From assembly GCA_949987565.1 (NCBI GenBank), contig OX465111.1, positions 8,127,467 through 8,191,466 on the forward strand: 64,000 nt of DNA, read 5' to 3'. Under the pieces are notes generated by a model, which was given only the letters and a program-made list of their open reading frames with translations, did no database searches and was not told the origin of the DNA. The position numbers and the translations under genes were made by a program. The first letter of the stretch is position 1. The number at the start of each line of letters is the position of its first letter. Shown here one piece after another: positions 44,831 through 55,877 of this stretch. This stretch comes from Luidia sarsii. Its lineage: Eukaryota; Echinodermata; Asteroidea; Paxillosida; Luidiidae.

Positions 44831-45239
44831 CTCCCCCACGACAACCGTGTCCTGAAAAAGGCGTGCGTACTCACAGCCATGACACGAGGCGGTGCCATTT
44901 TTGTTTGGTAATCCCCCAAAAGCACAGGGATCCGAGAGGAGATGGAACGAAAATGGACAGCGAAGTCCATAGGATCTCTCAGGAAGGACTACCCCCGAAA
45001 AAAAGTACAACCCTGTATGGATGGATGGTGGCTCTGTTTACACACGAATCGGCGGCAGGGACGAGAAACTAACTGGATAAATACACACATTCTGAGCGTG
45101 TATATCATATTGTGTAGGAGCCACGCTGCATTTTTGTATGAACCAGCCAATAACATCAACTCGGCTTCGTTGGATATACTAGAATACGGCTAATGGCAAT
45201 ATTGGGAGGTTTGAATTGGGAGGTTTGAAGACCTTCACA

Positions 45240-45500
45240 AAATATGAGGAAGGCCGCTTATTTAAATGCCCACTAAGTCAACCCTCAACCCCAGTGGTCG
45301 TGAAGCAATATTATTATTAGTTCATATTTGAACCACAACATCACAAAACTTAGTTAAAAACTTGCAGCTATACAGTGAGGTAATTCATTGGATCAGGATG
45401 GTCGCGTTCAGTGAGTGGACAGGGTGGACCTGTCACATTACAGTCATTGATAGTACCCGCACTATTTCAAGCTTGCTGCTAATCTTCCTGCAGGGTGGTC
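45240..45500 (+). repeat. SINE A flank plus repeat family C, copy 3
   Basis: GAGGAAGGCCGCTTATTTAA at 45245 matches the sequence next to other family A heads. 45372-45450 (AGTGAGGTAATTCATTGGATC, GACCTGTCACATTACAG) is family C block one, and CAAGCTTGCTGCTAATC at 45463 starts block two. The order A-flank then C is also seen at 6222-6960. Confidence 0.6.
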
Positions 45501-45949
45501 TTCCATAAAATGTTATGTTCTAAGCTGCTCGGAAACAACAGGCTCTGTCGTCTTGGTTTCCAACGTGCTGAAGAACTTATAGGATCAATGGTTGATGCCG
45601 AGCCTATACATGCGCTATGACCCAGAATAATATCACTGTTGAGCAACGCATTGTGCGAAAGGTAATTATAAAGGTAACGGCAAAGGATCTGTGTTGAAAA
45701 TGACCAGGCCCGTGAAAGACATCCCAATGCATGGGCTTCGTGGAGTTCGAAGAGCTTAATTTCCTACCAAATAACTAATCAGAGTTCTTATTCCGGTCCA
45801 GTAGATGGATGGAAGATGCTATCGTTCTTTCATCTGTACACCACAATTGTACATTCCGAACCGGCAGAGGAGGCCAGAGACAGTTGTGTGCGAGCCATTG
45901 GACCCTACGATGACCTATTGGCCATAACATTGTCGTATCAGAGCCTCAG
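45501..45949. other. No gene seen
   Basis: Minus frame 45479-45727 (82 codons) has no recognisable domain. Confidence 0.45.
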
Positions 45950-46350
45950 AGGAACAGTTTACAAACTGCACAGTAGATCATTTTAGGCAGTAGAAAGTGC
46001 ACAGCACAGCAATACTGCCATGGCTTGCTGTAGGACTTTTTACACCATGAACAAAATGAAGCTCAACTAAGCTTTACTAAGTATTCCTAACAATACGAAA
46101 CTTAAAAAAAAATACCTCATTGGTCAAGTGACATGCGTGTACAATAAATGAAATGAGATTGTTTAGCTCACTTGTGTCTGTACATTGTAAAGAACAGTCA
46201 CCGACCATGAGGCAAATAAGGTTGAACATTTTTGTTCCGCCGAGCGGCCGAACCGACTGCCGGCCGACCGTCCGGCTGGCTTGACGGTACGGCCAGTGGC
46301 ATTACCGCTACAAAGGCTCGCGTAGCTTCCTACAGAAGCTCATTCAAAAC
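45950..46350 (+). repeat. Dispersed repeat family G, copy 2
   Basis: AGCAATACTGCCATGGCTTG, TTTTTACACCATGAACAAAA, ATGAAATGAGATTG and GAGCGGCCGAACCGACTGCC align with 37130-37450. Here the variable segment is CGGCCGACCGTCCGGCTGGC and not the ACAGACGA run. Confidence 0.6.
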
Positions 46351-47502
46351 TTCGACTCGGTTAAATATACAGCGAATATTTATATGAATAAAAAATAATA
46401 TCAACCTTTCCATACTATAAGTTCAGCGATTACTGGGGAAAAAATCGACCAAGAAAAGCGAAGTATGATTTAATTGGAAAGCCCGCACTATTACTAGTCT
46501 ATAGTCACTTCGTTCCGAGGACGGAAATTACCCGAAAAATGGAGGCGTTAATGGATCAATCTGGCCCACGATTATACAGGGTGAAGTCGCTACCTAACCT
46601 AGGGATCTAGAAAGAAAACGGAAATCAAAGTCAAGCCCATCGGAAGAACCCCACCGTGAATCCCACCGACCGAGGACTAGGATAAGGCTGGAAGGTTTGC
46701 ACGGTGGTGGCACAACGTCGGCACGTTTGTCCGAGACACCGCGAAAGCCGTCTCTTTCGAGGAGTGAGGCTCTGAGAAGAGCCCGGTAACCCTTTCAGAC
46801 GGCGCTTCGCCGCCAGTCACGAGAAGAGATAGCTTCGGTCGTCCATTCTGCCAAACGGGTCGTGACGAGAAACGCAAGCAACTGCGCCACACGTTAACAC
46901 GCACGGGTGTCACCGGATCTCAATGCCAAGATCCTAAAAGGCTCCCACACAAGTTAAACGTTTTCGAGTCGCGAAGAAAATCGCAAGAATTAGGAATAAG
47001 ATTCGCTGTATGCTCGCCACAGTGGCGTCTTCATTCGGGACAATCGAGAACTCGGAACAGCAGTGCCACCAACAACGTTTAGTGGAAGTAATTGCACGAC
47101 TGCCTCGCCGAGTTCCTTTATCTCCTAAAAGATGTGGGAGTGTGACCCCCGGTATATACGGAGGGATCTTACTTCTTACCGGTGGCGAGCTAGCGGCTTG
47201 TAACGGCCCATCCATCAGAGGCTGTAGCAGGGGGTCGCTCGCACCAAACTCCATCCTTGCGTTATCCCTAGGGCTTTGGCAGGGCCGATCAAATCCAGCG
47301 GACAACAATAATACGCAGTAGGCTCCTATAACAGTCCTACAACCCCTATGCAAGACTCCCTTAAAAAATCTACCCGTTCGGTCCCACAGACAACTTTGGA
47401 CCGAAGCGGCGCACTATCCGCCCCGTTCCTCAATCGTCAACGCCCGCTTTGGTTATCAAAGAGGTACGGTAGGCCGCAAAAGGACAGACGTATGATTTCG
47501 CT
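46351..47502. other. No gene recognised; CpG-rich block with open frames
   Basis: 46650-47330 is CpG-rich and open on the minus strand in two places (46677-46913 and 46934-47353, 78 and 139 codons) and on the plus strand (47010-47321). TATATA occurs at 47152. The translations match no family I know. It might be a promoter, a decayed LTR or exons of an unknown gene. I cannot choose. Confidence 0.35.
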
Positions 47503-47503
47503 C

Positions 47504-47541
<38 letters not shown>

Positions 47542-47572
47542 CTCTTTTCTCTCTCTCTTTTTCTCTTCATAA
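47503..47572. repeat. CT-rich microsatellite
   Basis: (CT)n followed by CTTTTCTCTC-type pyrimidine sequence. Confidence 0.9.
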
Positions 47573-47734
47573 AATACGTCGTTTAACTGGGAACTGAAGC
47601 TCGGGGCGGAAATCCCGCAGGTGGTGAGATTAATAACGAGTCCCCCTCTCTGTCTGCGAGGTGCGCAGTCAGCCGGCCAAAATAATGTCAACACCCATTA
47701 CGCATCTAGCCAATCAAATCGGGGCACGGGTTCT
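47573..47734. other. No gene seen
   Basis: Short spacer between pyrimidine tracts. Nothing recognised. Confidence 0.5.
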
Positions 47735-47792
47735 CCATCTCTCTCCTCTCTTTCTCTCTTTCTCTTTCTCTCTCTCCTCTACTCTCCTTCTG

Positions 47793-47823
<31 letters not shown>

Positions 47824-48330
47824 CCATCTAAACCCCTACCTCCCAAAACCACTCCCCTACCTCCCCCTCCCTATTTCTCTCCCTCTCCCTCTCCCTCTCC
47901 CTCTCCCTCTCCCTCTCCCTCTGCCTCTGCCTCTGCCTCTCCCTCTCCCTCTCCCTCTCCCTCTCTCTCTCCCTCTCATTCTGCCTCTACCTCTGCCTCT
48001 GCCTCTGCTTCTGCCTCTGCCTCTGCCTCTGCCTCTGCCTCTGCCTCTGCCTCTGCCTCTGCCTCTGCCTCTGCCTCTGCCTCTGCCTCTGCCTCTGCCT
48101 CTGCCTCTGCCTCTGCCTCTGCCTCTGCCTCTGCCTCTGCCTCTGCCTCTGCCTCTGCCTCTGCCTCTGCCTCTGCCTCTGCCTCTGCCTCTGCCTCTGC
48201 CTCTGCCTCTGCCTCTGCCTCTGCCTCTGCCTATGCCTCTGCCTCTGCCTCGCTCTCCCCCTCTGCCTCGCTCTCCCCTCTCCCACTCCCTCCCTCCCTC
48301 CCTTCCTCTATGTCCCTTTCCCTTCCCCTA
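47735..48330. repeat. Compound pyrimidine-rich array: CTTTCT, CTGGCT, CCCTCT, CTGCCT
   Basis: CT-rich sequence (47735-47790), then about six CTGGCT hexamers (47790-47826), CCCTCT hexamers (47876-47970), and a very regular CTGCCT hexamer run (about 47985-48250, more than 40 units with single changes), ending in CTCCCTCC. The 239-codon Pro-Leu plus frame and 99-codon Arg-Gln minus frame are repeat translations. Stepwise replacement of one hexamer by single-base variants suggests successive local expansions. Confidence 0.94.
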
Positions 48331-48864
48331 TGGCAGATAAACTGACGGAGGAAACATCCTTACCAATTTCACTCAGGATAAGGATAAAGTCTGTGCCAAA
48401 GATAATAGGTAATTTTATCACATTCCATAAGCAATTACACCTCGCTAGAATAATGCAATAACACAATAACCCACTGCCGTTTCTTCAGCGCTTTGTATAG
48501 TCAATCGGGAATCAATCACTAAAATCCAACAAGCTATTATTAACAGATATTTTGACTAAGGTTTTGTGAAATTATTTGTAGAACATTACCCGACTTTTCT
48601 GCAGTGCAGTGCAGTATATGCAGCGGTCGAAGAAGTTCAAAATAGCTGATGTCCTTTTCCGGTTTTGATGTACGACACTGGTGATGATTGTATGACCTAA
48701 GACCTATAGTTTGATATTTTCATAATCCCGGCAGTTTGAGTTACCGGTACCTTGTGGGATTTTATCTTGGGCTGAAAACGAAAAGGAGCAATTAGACAAA
48801 GAAATCAGCTGCTTGCTGATTTCAATGACCCGAATGCAAATCTCACACAAAAAAACAACGTGCA
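48331..48864. other. No gene seen
   Basis: No supported gene. CAGTGCAGTGCAGTA short repeat at 48602-48616. Confidence 0.5.
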
Positions 48865-49060
48865 GGGCCTTGCGTTCCGATTCTATAGCAGGACCTTTTT
48901 TTCCTACGGCAGGATGTAGTTGATAGATTAATACTTTTGACTGGCGCCCCCAACTCCACAAGGTTCATTGTTTGGGAGGGCCACCATCTTAGGGCCGGAT
49001 AGCTCGGGTGGTATGGGTACAGGGTTCTGGGGCGTTACACCAGAGTATTTCCCCGTTGAT
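48865..49060 (+). repeat. Family E fragment followed by SINE family A head
   Basis: 48865-48915 has AGGGCCTTGCGTTCCGATTC and TAGCAGGACC (family E). 48938-49060 has GACTGGCGCCCCCAACTCC, GGGAGGGCCACCATCTTAGG, GCCGGATAGCTCGGGTGGTA and CGTTACACCAGAG (family A). E directly followed by A suggests the two are parts of one longer element or are often inserted together. Confidence 0.6.
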
Positions 49061-50025
49061 GTGATTGCTTCAGCCATCACCGACATTACCGAAGGACATA
49101 GCAATTAAGATGTGAATTCTGCACCCATCCTCATATACCTGTTTCAGACCAATCTAGAGACATCACCTTCCATCTCGGGGGGCTGCCACAGTGAAGGTAT
49201 TGATATTAACCCAGCGTTGCCATACATCACGCGACCCATCTGTCTGTCTGGATTCCGGCTGAAATCTCTGAGCGTTATGCTAGTCCTATACGATCCAAGA
49301 CCTAACCCTGATCCCGGCAAATCCCACCAACTGCCGATCACCGATTCCATCATAATCCCATCGAGATCAGTAAGAAATGAAATACTCTCTTAAAAAGAAA
49401 GCAACCCCAGCCCCTACCAATGCATCACAATTAGAAGCAATGAAGCCAGCAGCATTGTAAGCAAGGCCTGTTTTGCTCGACTTCATTTCAATTACAGGTC
49501 CACTGTTAATCAGGCTTATGTCCGATGCCGAGGTAGCGCGCTTGATGGCAAGGCGGCGGGTCTCATACTTCTCCAATGGAAAACAAAAGTGCATAGGATT
49601 TCGTCATTGCGATCGGCGGAATGTCAGCGTGACATGGGAGGCCGAAAATAGACGGAACTCATTGAGAGCCAATCGAGTCCAATTGGATCAATTAGGAGAG
49701 AGTTGGGAGGGGTAGGAAGGGGTACGGTATAGGAGGGTCGGTAGACGTGGGGTTAGGCACAGCAATATACTCTCAAGGTCGGGTAAGTACACGTGACTTT
49801 AAGCCAGGAGTGCAACACACTGGAGCCACATCAAAAAGAATATCAACATTGGCAGCCTACGGGCTACGGTATATAAGAGTCTCGGTGCAGAACTCTGAAC
49901 CCTCTCATCTTAAGCCACCCTCAATATGCCACTGATGAACAGTGTCTGATGGGGTTTCTGGCAGACTCGCATTCGAGCCACGCAGACTATCGAGTCCGAG
50001 TCCAACCCCGAGGGTCACATCTTAC
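49061..50025. other. No gene seen
   Basis: No supported gene. The last 40 bp contain CGAGTCCGAGTCCAACCCCG, possibly the seed of the following array. Confidence 0.45.
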
Positions 50026-50792
50026 GAGTGACCGAGCCGAGTCCCTAGTGGTCAGGGCCGAGTGACTGAGCCCGAGTCCCTAGTGGTCAGGGTCGAGTGA
50101 CCGAGCCGAGTCCCTAGTGGTCAGGGCCGAGTGACCGAGCCGAGTCCCTAGTGGTCAGGGCCGAGTGACTGAGCCCGAGTCCCTAGTGGTCAGGGCCGAG
50201 TGACTGAGCCCGAGTCCCTAGTGGTCAGGGCCGAGTGACTGAGCCCGAGTCCCTAGTGGTCAGGGCCGAGTGATCGAGCCCAAGTCCCTAGTGGTCAGGG
50301 CCGAGTGACCGAGCCGAGTCCCTAGTGGTCAGGGCCGAGTGACTGAGCCCGAGTCCCTAGTGGTCAGGGCCGAGTGACCGAGCCGAGTCCCTAGTGGTCA
50401 GGGCCGAGTGACTGAGCCCGAGTCCCTAGTGGTCAGGGCCGAGTGACCGAGCCCGAGTCCCTAGTGGTCAGGGCCGAGTGACCGAGCCCGAGTCCCTAGT
50501 GGTCAGGGCCGAGTGACTGAGCCCGACTCCCTAGTGGTCAGGGCCGAGTGACCGAGCCGAGTCCCTAGTGGTCAGGGCCGAGTGACTGAGCCCGAGTCCC
50601 TAGTGGTCAGGGCCGAGTGACCGAGCCCGAGTCCCTAGTGGTCAGGGCCGAGTGACCGAGCCGAGTCCCTAGTGGTCAGGGCCGAGTGACTGAGCCCGAG
50701 TCCCTAGTGGTCAGGGCCGAGTGACTGAGCCCGAGTCCCTAGTGGTCAGGGCCGAGTGACCGAGCCCGAGTCCCTAGTGGTCAGGGCCGAGT
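50026..50792. repeat. 34/35 bp minisatellite, ~22 copies of two unit types
   Basis: Each unit contains GAGTCCCTAGTGGTCAGGGC followed by CGAGTGAC. Two forms alternate irregularly: a 35 bp form with ACTGAGCCCGAGTCC and a 34 bp form with ACCGAGCCGAGTCC, plus hybrids such as ACCGAGCCCGAG. Copies are otherwise nearly identical, which points to recent unequal exchange or gene conversion. The last unit runs straight into the GA tract at 50793. Confidence 0.95.
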
Positions 50793-51418
50793 GGCAGAGA
50801 GAGAGAAGAGAGACGGAGGAGATAGAGGAGGGTAGAGGGGAAGAGGCAGGGTTGAGGGAGACAGGTGAAGAGAGAAAGACAAAGGGAGTGGAGAGAAAGA
50901 CGGGGTGGAGAGAGGGAGAGAGACAGGGGGTGAGAGGGGAGAATATAGGAGAAGAGGCAGGGTGGAGGGAGACAGGTGGAGAGAGAAAGACGGAGTGAGA
51001 GGGGCGAGAGAGGGTGGATAGAGAGCGGGAGGGGAAGACAGAGTGGAGAGGGGTGGAAAGAGAAAGAGAGAAGTGGTCTGAGAAAGAAATAGGGGTGGAG
51101 AGAGGTGGAGAGAAAGAGAGAGGAGAGGAGAAGAGAGAGGAGAGAGGAGAGAGAGAGGGGAAGAGACAGGGTGGGGAGAGAGAGGTGAAGAGAGAAAGAG
51201 AGAAGTGGAGTGAGAAAGGAGAGATGAGAATGGAGAAAGAGGGGAGAGAGGGGTGAGAGTGGAGGTAGGGAAGTGGAGAGAGAAAGGGAGAAGTGCATGG
51301 AGAGAGAAAGAGAGAGGTGGAGTGAGAAAGCGAGAGAGATGGAGAGAGAAAGAAAGCAGAAAGAGTGAGAGATAGAGGGGGAGGGAGGTGGAGAGAGAAA
51401 GAGGAGAGAGGGAGAATG
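50793..51418. repeat. GA-rich polypurine tract
   Basis: Purine-rich plus strand with GGTGGAGAGAGAAAGA-type units repeated at irregular 25-60 bp spacing (GTGGAG(A)GAGAAAGAGA recurs more than ten times). Minus frames rich in Ser/Leu/Pro (262, 232 and 219 codons) are repeat translations. Confidence 0.92.
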
Positions 51419-51974
51419 CACAGGAATGGACACTGTTCATGCACGGGTTAGGCATTAACCATTCAACAGGACGTCGCAATCCGCACTGTATTGACACAGC
51501 ATTCAGAAGCACGTTAGGGCGGGAAAGGCCGGCCCAGGATTGATCAAACACGGCAATGACTGCAAACATGTTTGCCCGTACAGCGCCGAGTCAGGCCGAT
51601 CTATAAGGGATCTCCCCACAAGCGCATAGCGCCGACAAACAGAGCAACCGAACGGCTCTCCGCCGTTTCTACGATACCGGCCGTCTCCAAGGCGATATCT
51701 CAGCCGGGCACCCTCAATGACAGACGAGAAATCAAAGAAAGCTGTTAAGTGCTGGCGGTATCATTAGAGATTTTAGATAGGCGTGTACTCTGCACCTGTC
51801 CACAATGTGGAACGTCTAAAGAGGTTCATATGACCCTTGTGCAAACGACACGTGGGCGTTTATTTTTTTATCATTCTCTTCTTTAGTAAAGTGGATCATT
51901 TACTTCAAGTAGTACCAGTATACAAAACAATTGCAAACTGATCCTAATGACCGAAAAGCAAATCTCCACCAAAT
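51419..51974. other. No gene seen
   Basis: No supported gene. 51575-51720 is CpG-rich. Confidence 0.45.
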
Positions 51975-52030
51975 AAAGAGTACCTGACGTTTCGATCTTA
52001 GCAGGCCCTGCTAGAATCCAAACCTCTGTC
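51975..52030. repeat. Family E inverted fragment
   Basis: AGTACCTGACGTTTCGATC, TTAGCAGGCCCTGCTAGAATCC: a shortened inverted pair around AGCAGGCCCTGCT, with the usual GCAAACTGATCCTAATGACC sequence upstream (~51930). Confidence 0.65.
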
Positions 52031-53081
52031 TCTCTCCATTTTCGTCAGTGTTTTTCAACTGAATTCGAAAAACACTATTCCAAACGCTTACACAATCTCA
52101 CAGCGCGTCTAGGAAGTACACAAGAACGTAATAAAAAGCCCAACTGGACACCTTAGAACAAAAGAGGGCAGCATAGTCCATTCTTAATCATCCGCATTAA
52201 TATCTAAAGTCCAGTGTTGTGAAGATGCCTGCTTCAGAGAGAATTAAGTGGAGCAAATGGTGACAAATGGTTAGGCTACATGATCACTAACTTACCACGT
52301 CTTCATCGCCTTCCGCCATGATTGGTTTCTCTTAAGAAATGCAGAAATTTGGATGAGCTAGAGATTTGTGTGGACTGTCCAATGCTATACTGCCTCTCAA
52401 TAAATCGGTACACTGGAGGCACGGAGTGACCACATTAGTTATACAGCGCCCAGTTAAGCAGTGACCATACGTCTGCTTGAGCGCTGCATTTAATAAATCA
52501 TTAAAATCCCGCCGATTACATGATTAGATCGGGGGCAATTTTTTTTTCTCATCATTTGGCGACAGAAACCACCTGTAACTCGCAGACAAATTTCCTTTTT
52601 TATTTCAATTGAGAGTGCCTTGCTTTGCACTTGGAGGGAATATAGGCTAATGAAACTGCAGTCTGGACTTGCATTTTTTTGGACAAATCTAATTCACCCT
52701 GAAAGGAGGGTGAGTTCGCTCGCGCCATTGTCGATCACGATACAAATCCATGAACTCTTTGAGACCGAACTTAATCAAACCGAGTGCACATCGTGCTATG
52801 ACATAATTGCTTTGAATATTTTTCATACGAATGACCTGGCTTGACTATGGGGTTATATTCTATGGCTGTTATCTGGTCAATACCAAATCATAGGGTTCCC
52901 GATTGAACTCGGCTAAGAGTTGAGGAAACAGTTTTGCCCATCTAATATAATTTTACAGTGGGCGATTAAAATAGTTTCATTGTATTTCTGGAGAGGTGTA
53001 ATTGTCAATGCAATGTGATAAATTAACTCCTACTTGGCACAGACTCTATCCAGAGTGAAATTGGTGAGGTTGATTCTCTGT

Positions 53082-53087
<6 letters not shown>
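52031..53087. other. No gene seen
   Basis: AT-rich, with T runs at 52540 and 52675. No exon supported. Confidence 0.5.
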
Positions 53088-53131
<44 letters not shown>

Positions 53132-53275
53132 CAGGGATGCAGGGAGGCAGGGATGCAGGGATGCAGGGAGGAAGGGAGGCAGGGAGGCAGGGAGAGGCAG
53201 AGGCAGAGGCAGATAGAGGCAAATGCAGAGGCAGTAGAGGCAGAGGCAGAGACAGATAGAGGCAAATGCAGAAAC
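53088..53275. repeat. (GA)n then GGGATGCA/GGCAGA-type repeat
   Basis: Pure GA dinucleotides (53088-53130), then GCAGGGAGGCAGGGATGCAG units, then AGGCAGAGGCAGA hexamers with AGATAGAGGCAAATGCAGA variants. The hexamer is the complement type of the CTGCCT run at 48 kb. Confidence 0.93.
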
Positions 53276-53289
53276 AGATAGAAAACCAC

Positions 53290-53375
53290 CACATGGCATC
53301 AACCACCTCGTGGTTAAGCACTGGAAAATATATAAGAGTAGCGGGTTCGAATTCTGCAGGACCTACCAAATAGGG
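53290..53375 (+). repeat. tRNA-like SINE fragment
   Basis: CACCTCGTGGTTAAGCACTGG resembles a D arm of a Leu/Ser-type tRNA, and AGCGGGTTCGAATTCTGC is a B box/T arm 45 bp downstream. The outer stem does not pair, so this is a pseudogene or SINE head and not a functional tRNA. Confidence 0.45.
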
Positions 53376-54079
53376 CAAACACGTACGAATTCAAAACAAT
53401 ATGGCTCGAACTAGATCGGGGTTCTACTGGTGAAGAATACGACCGGTAAAACCTGGACTGGCTCTACGGCCTTATGCAGTTGCCTTTTCGGGATTTAATC
53501 AACGCCAGACACTGATAATAAAATATTTAACACTGGCATGGTACGGTACACAGAACTTCATCGTGCGGCTCCATTGAGAATGGATGTGTAGCGCCCCCAC
53601 CCGACCGCGTCCGGTCACGCATCCGCGCAGACTCAACAGAAAAACAGTCCAATCTTCTAGTAAGCGAAAAGTTCGTCACACATTGCTATCAATAGTCAGC
53701 GATATTACATTTTCTGCCTGCGAGGATCTAAATGGCCCTAGGGCGAGTTTAATTACTCGAGCATGCGAGGGAAAACAGCCCCAGAGCGTACAATATCCGG
53801 ATCAATAACTAGCCAGCACTATTTTCCCTCGGACAAACCGAGCATGAGCGATGAAGTCCCCGATAAAGATAGCCGCAGGCACTGAGTGGGTTTGGGTATA
53901 CATGAATGAGGAGCATGGCATTGACGTCCCATGGAGGACGCAAAAGATGGCTCGCCCCATCAATGGGACATAATACCGGTGCACCGCTGGTAGACCAGCG
54001 TGTAAAGTACCGGCCAATCGTCCTGTCCCAACCAATCAACCACTGCTGCCAACACTATAATAATTATAACAACTCCAAC
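53376..54079. other. No gene seen
   Basis: Frames of 74-77 codons without support. Confidence 0.45.
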
Positions 54080-54240
54080 TAATCCGAGGGACATCTAACT
54101 AATGCCTACTTGGGCTATTATACACGAATGTGCTTTCTTCACACTAGCCTGCCCAGCATGGCAGATATAAGTGTCATCCAGACAGACCCATGTATTCTTT
54201 AAAACTGTCTACGTACAGGTACCAACACATGGACCATCAA
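54080..54240 (+). repeat. Dispersed repeat family F, copy 3 (diverged)
   Basis: GAGGGACATCTAACTAATGC, TCTTCACACTAGCCTGCCC, AGCATGGCAGATATAAGTG and TCATCCAGACAGACCCATG align with 20310-20450. Confidence 0.55.
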
Positions 54241-54537
54241 ACGCTCTAATCACGGCAAAGGAGACAAAGTACGGCACGCTGTATAACTGTATACAAGCCT
54301 ATGACAATTTACGTTCATTAATACCCAGGTATTCGTCCTTACTACAGTACTATTATTAGTATAAGGCCCTACTATTATCACTACTTGACTGACGCATCCA
54401 AGACCAAGTGCACAATGCCTTGCCAAATATCTCGGTCCATCAACGGTGTTTTCATGTCGGCTACTTCATGCCCAATTTCTCGTGCAATGCAATAGATATA
54501 GTGCAGAGGTCTTCATCTCTGTATGGGTAAGGTAGTC
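54241..54537. other. No gene seen
   Basis: AT-rich spacer between family F and the LINE remnant. Confidence 0.5.
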
Positions 54538-54729
54538 TCAAGGAAATAATACATCAGACTGAACTACCAGCTGTCTACCAGCTATTCTCTTGCCACGTGG
54601 TAGGCAATGCGATGCAGACCTTCCAGATCCACCGGGCTCTTCCTCAGACAGTCTAACAATATGACCTACATAGCAAAGTTGGCGAATCCGAATAAGACTG
54701 AGAAGCTCCGAGTAGGTCAATTCATGCAT
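54538..54729 (-). pseudogene. Non-LTR retrotransposon reverse transcriptase C-terminal remnant
   Basis: The minus frame reads ELLSLIRIRQLCYVGHIVRL, SEEEPGGSGRS, LPRGKRIAGRQLV. It resembles the C-terminal end of many non-LTR (LINE) reverse transcriptases, where an R..LRW.GHV.R. motif is followed 15-30 residues later by G(K/R)R..GRP. Key positions kept are the basic residue before QLCYVGHIVR and the GKRIAGR. The RT palm, endonuclease and the rest of the element are absent, so this is a 5'-truncated, dead copy. The exact clade cannot be told from 60 residues. Confidence 0.6.
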
Positions 54730-55339
54730 ATTTGCATGGCAGCTATGGCCGTTGCGTTGGATATTCAGCCTGATTTCATAATATGATGTGACAAAGGAGT
54801 TGATCTTCTCTTAAGCCTATGTCACCAGAAATCACACACGATCCGAAGACAAATACAGTGGGAACGTACTGCAAGACACTCACGGCTATACCACGTAAAA
54901 GTGACCCAGCATACTGTAAGCAATTTCGAGTAACGTATAGGCCTATATCACTGCTTTTGACTGGTAGGCTGCTTTTAGCTGGTATCTGCACGAGACCTAA
55001 GCCATATTTCAGCTGATACAGGCTTAGTGATCTACTAGGAATATCAGATGCACTGTGATGATATAGTTGTTGCTACGAGATCTTAAGTACTCTTTCCAAC
55101 TGGTTAACTTGTGGATATTATATATCCATAAGTTACCATTCATCAGTTAGACTAGCATGAGCTAACTTGACACCTCTGGAACATGACGAAATCGCACTCA
55201 GGCTCTGCACTGAATTTCACATAGTTTGTCGACCCCAACGTTTGGTTTGTTTCGACGATCGAGGTATGTCTCCACGCAACAGATTAGGACTAACCTACTC
55301 TTAACCTCGTGCACTTTGATTCCTCTATTCTCCGGCCAT
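54730..55339. other. No gene seen
   Basis: No supported gene. Confidence 0.5.
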
Positions 55340-55480
55340 TCACAATAAATTGTGCTTGGTCGGTGATAAACGCTTCTACATGTTTTGGGGGGAGCTGCGA
55401 ACTTTCCAAGAGATCCTATAACAGTATTGTCCGTCCGTCTGACTGTCTGTCTGTCTGTTCGTCCGTCCGTCCGTCCGCAT
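55340..55480 (-). repeat. Family G tail, inverted, with (CCGT/CTGT)n
   Basis: TTTTGGGGGGAGCTGCGAAC, TATTGTCCGTCCGTCTGACTG and GTCTGTCTGTTCGTCCGTCC. Reversed, this is the ACGGACGGACAGACAG run plus CCCCCCAAAA end seen at 37432-37540. Confidence 0.6.
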
Positions 55481-55877
55481 GAAATGTTTTACATGCCCTT
55501 TAGTTGTTGACTTTTATTTACGTTTGCTTCGACACAGTGCGATAAAAACAAGCTCATTTCATTCCTCCTATACATGCATACATCTGTCGGGTAACCTGCA
55601 ATTTCAATGTCACATGCATTCCCATTACCCAGTCTTAGATGAGTTCATGGATGACCTTGTTCAAATAATGTTTCATGTTGTAAGCAGACCAGATAGTGCC
55701 ACAGCGAACCGTGGCATCATTTCCTGTTCCAGTTGGTTGGACGTTGAAATGGTGGCCCTCTGATATTTGTCGAAGTTTAACGACCTTCAGGTTTTTCCGT
55801 GGGCGGTTTGTTTTTCGCTGACAACTTTAGTCTTTCGTTTGGCATAGAGAGCACGTATACCATGTCCCCTCCCTTAC
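55481..55877. other. Intron start if exon B is real; no other gene
   Basis: No exon visible. On the minus strand this would be the beginning of the intron that follows exon B. Confidence 0.45.

Noticed and set aside
47621..48340. 239-codon Pro-Leu repeat frame
   Set aside because: Translation of CCCTCT/CTGCCT hexamers. No start context, splice sites or non-repetitive domain.
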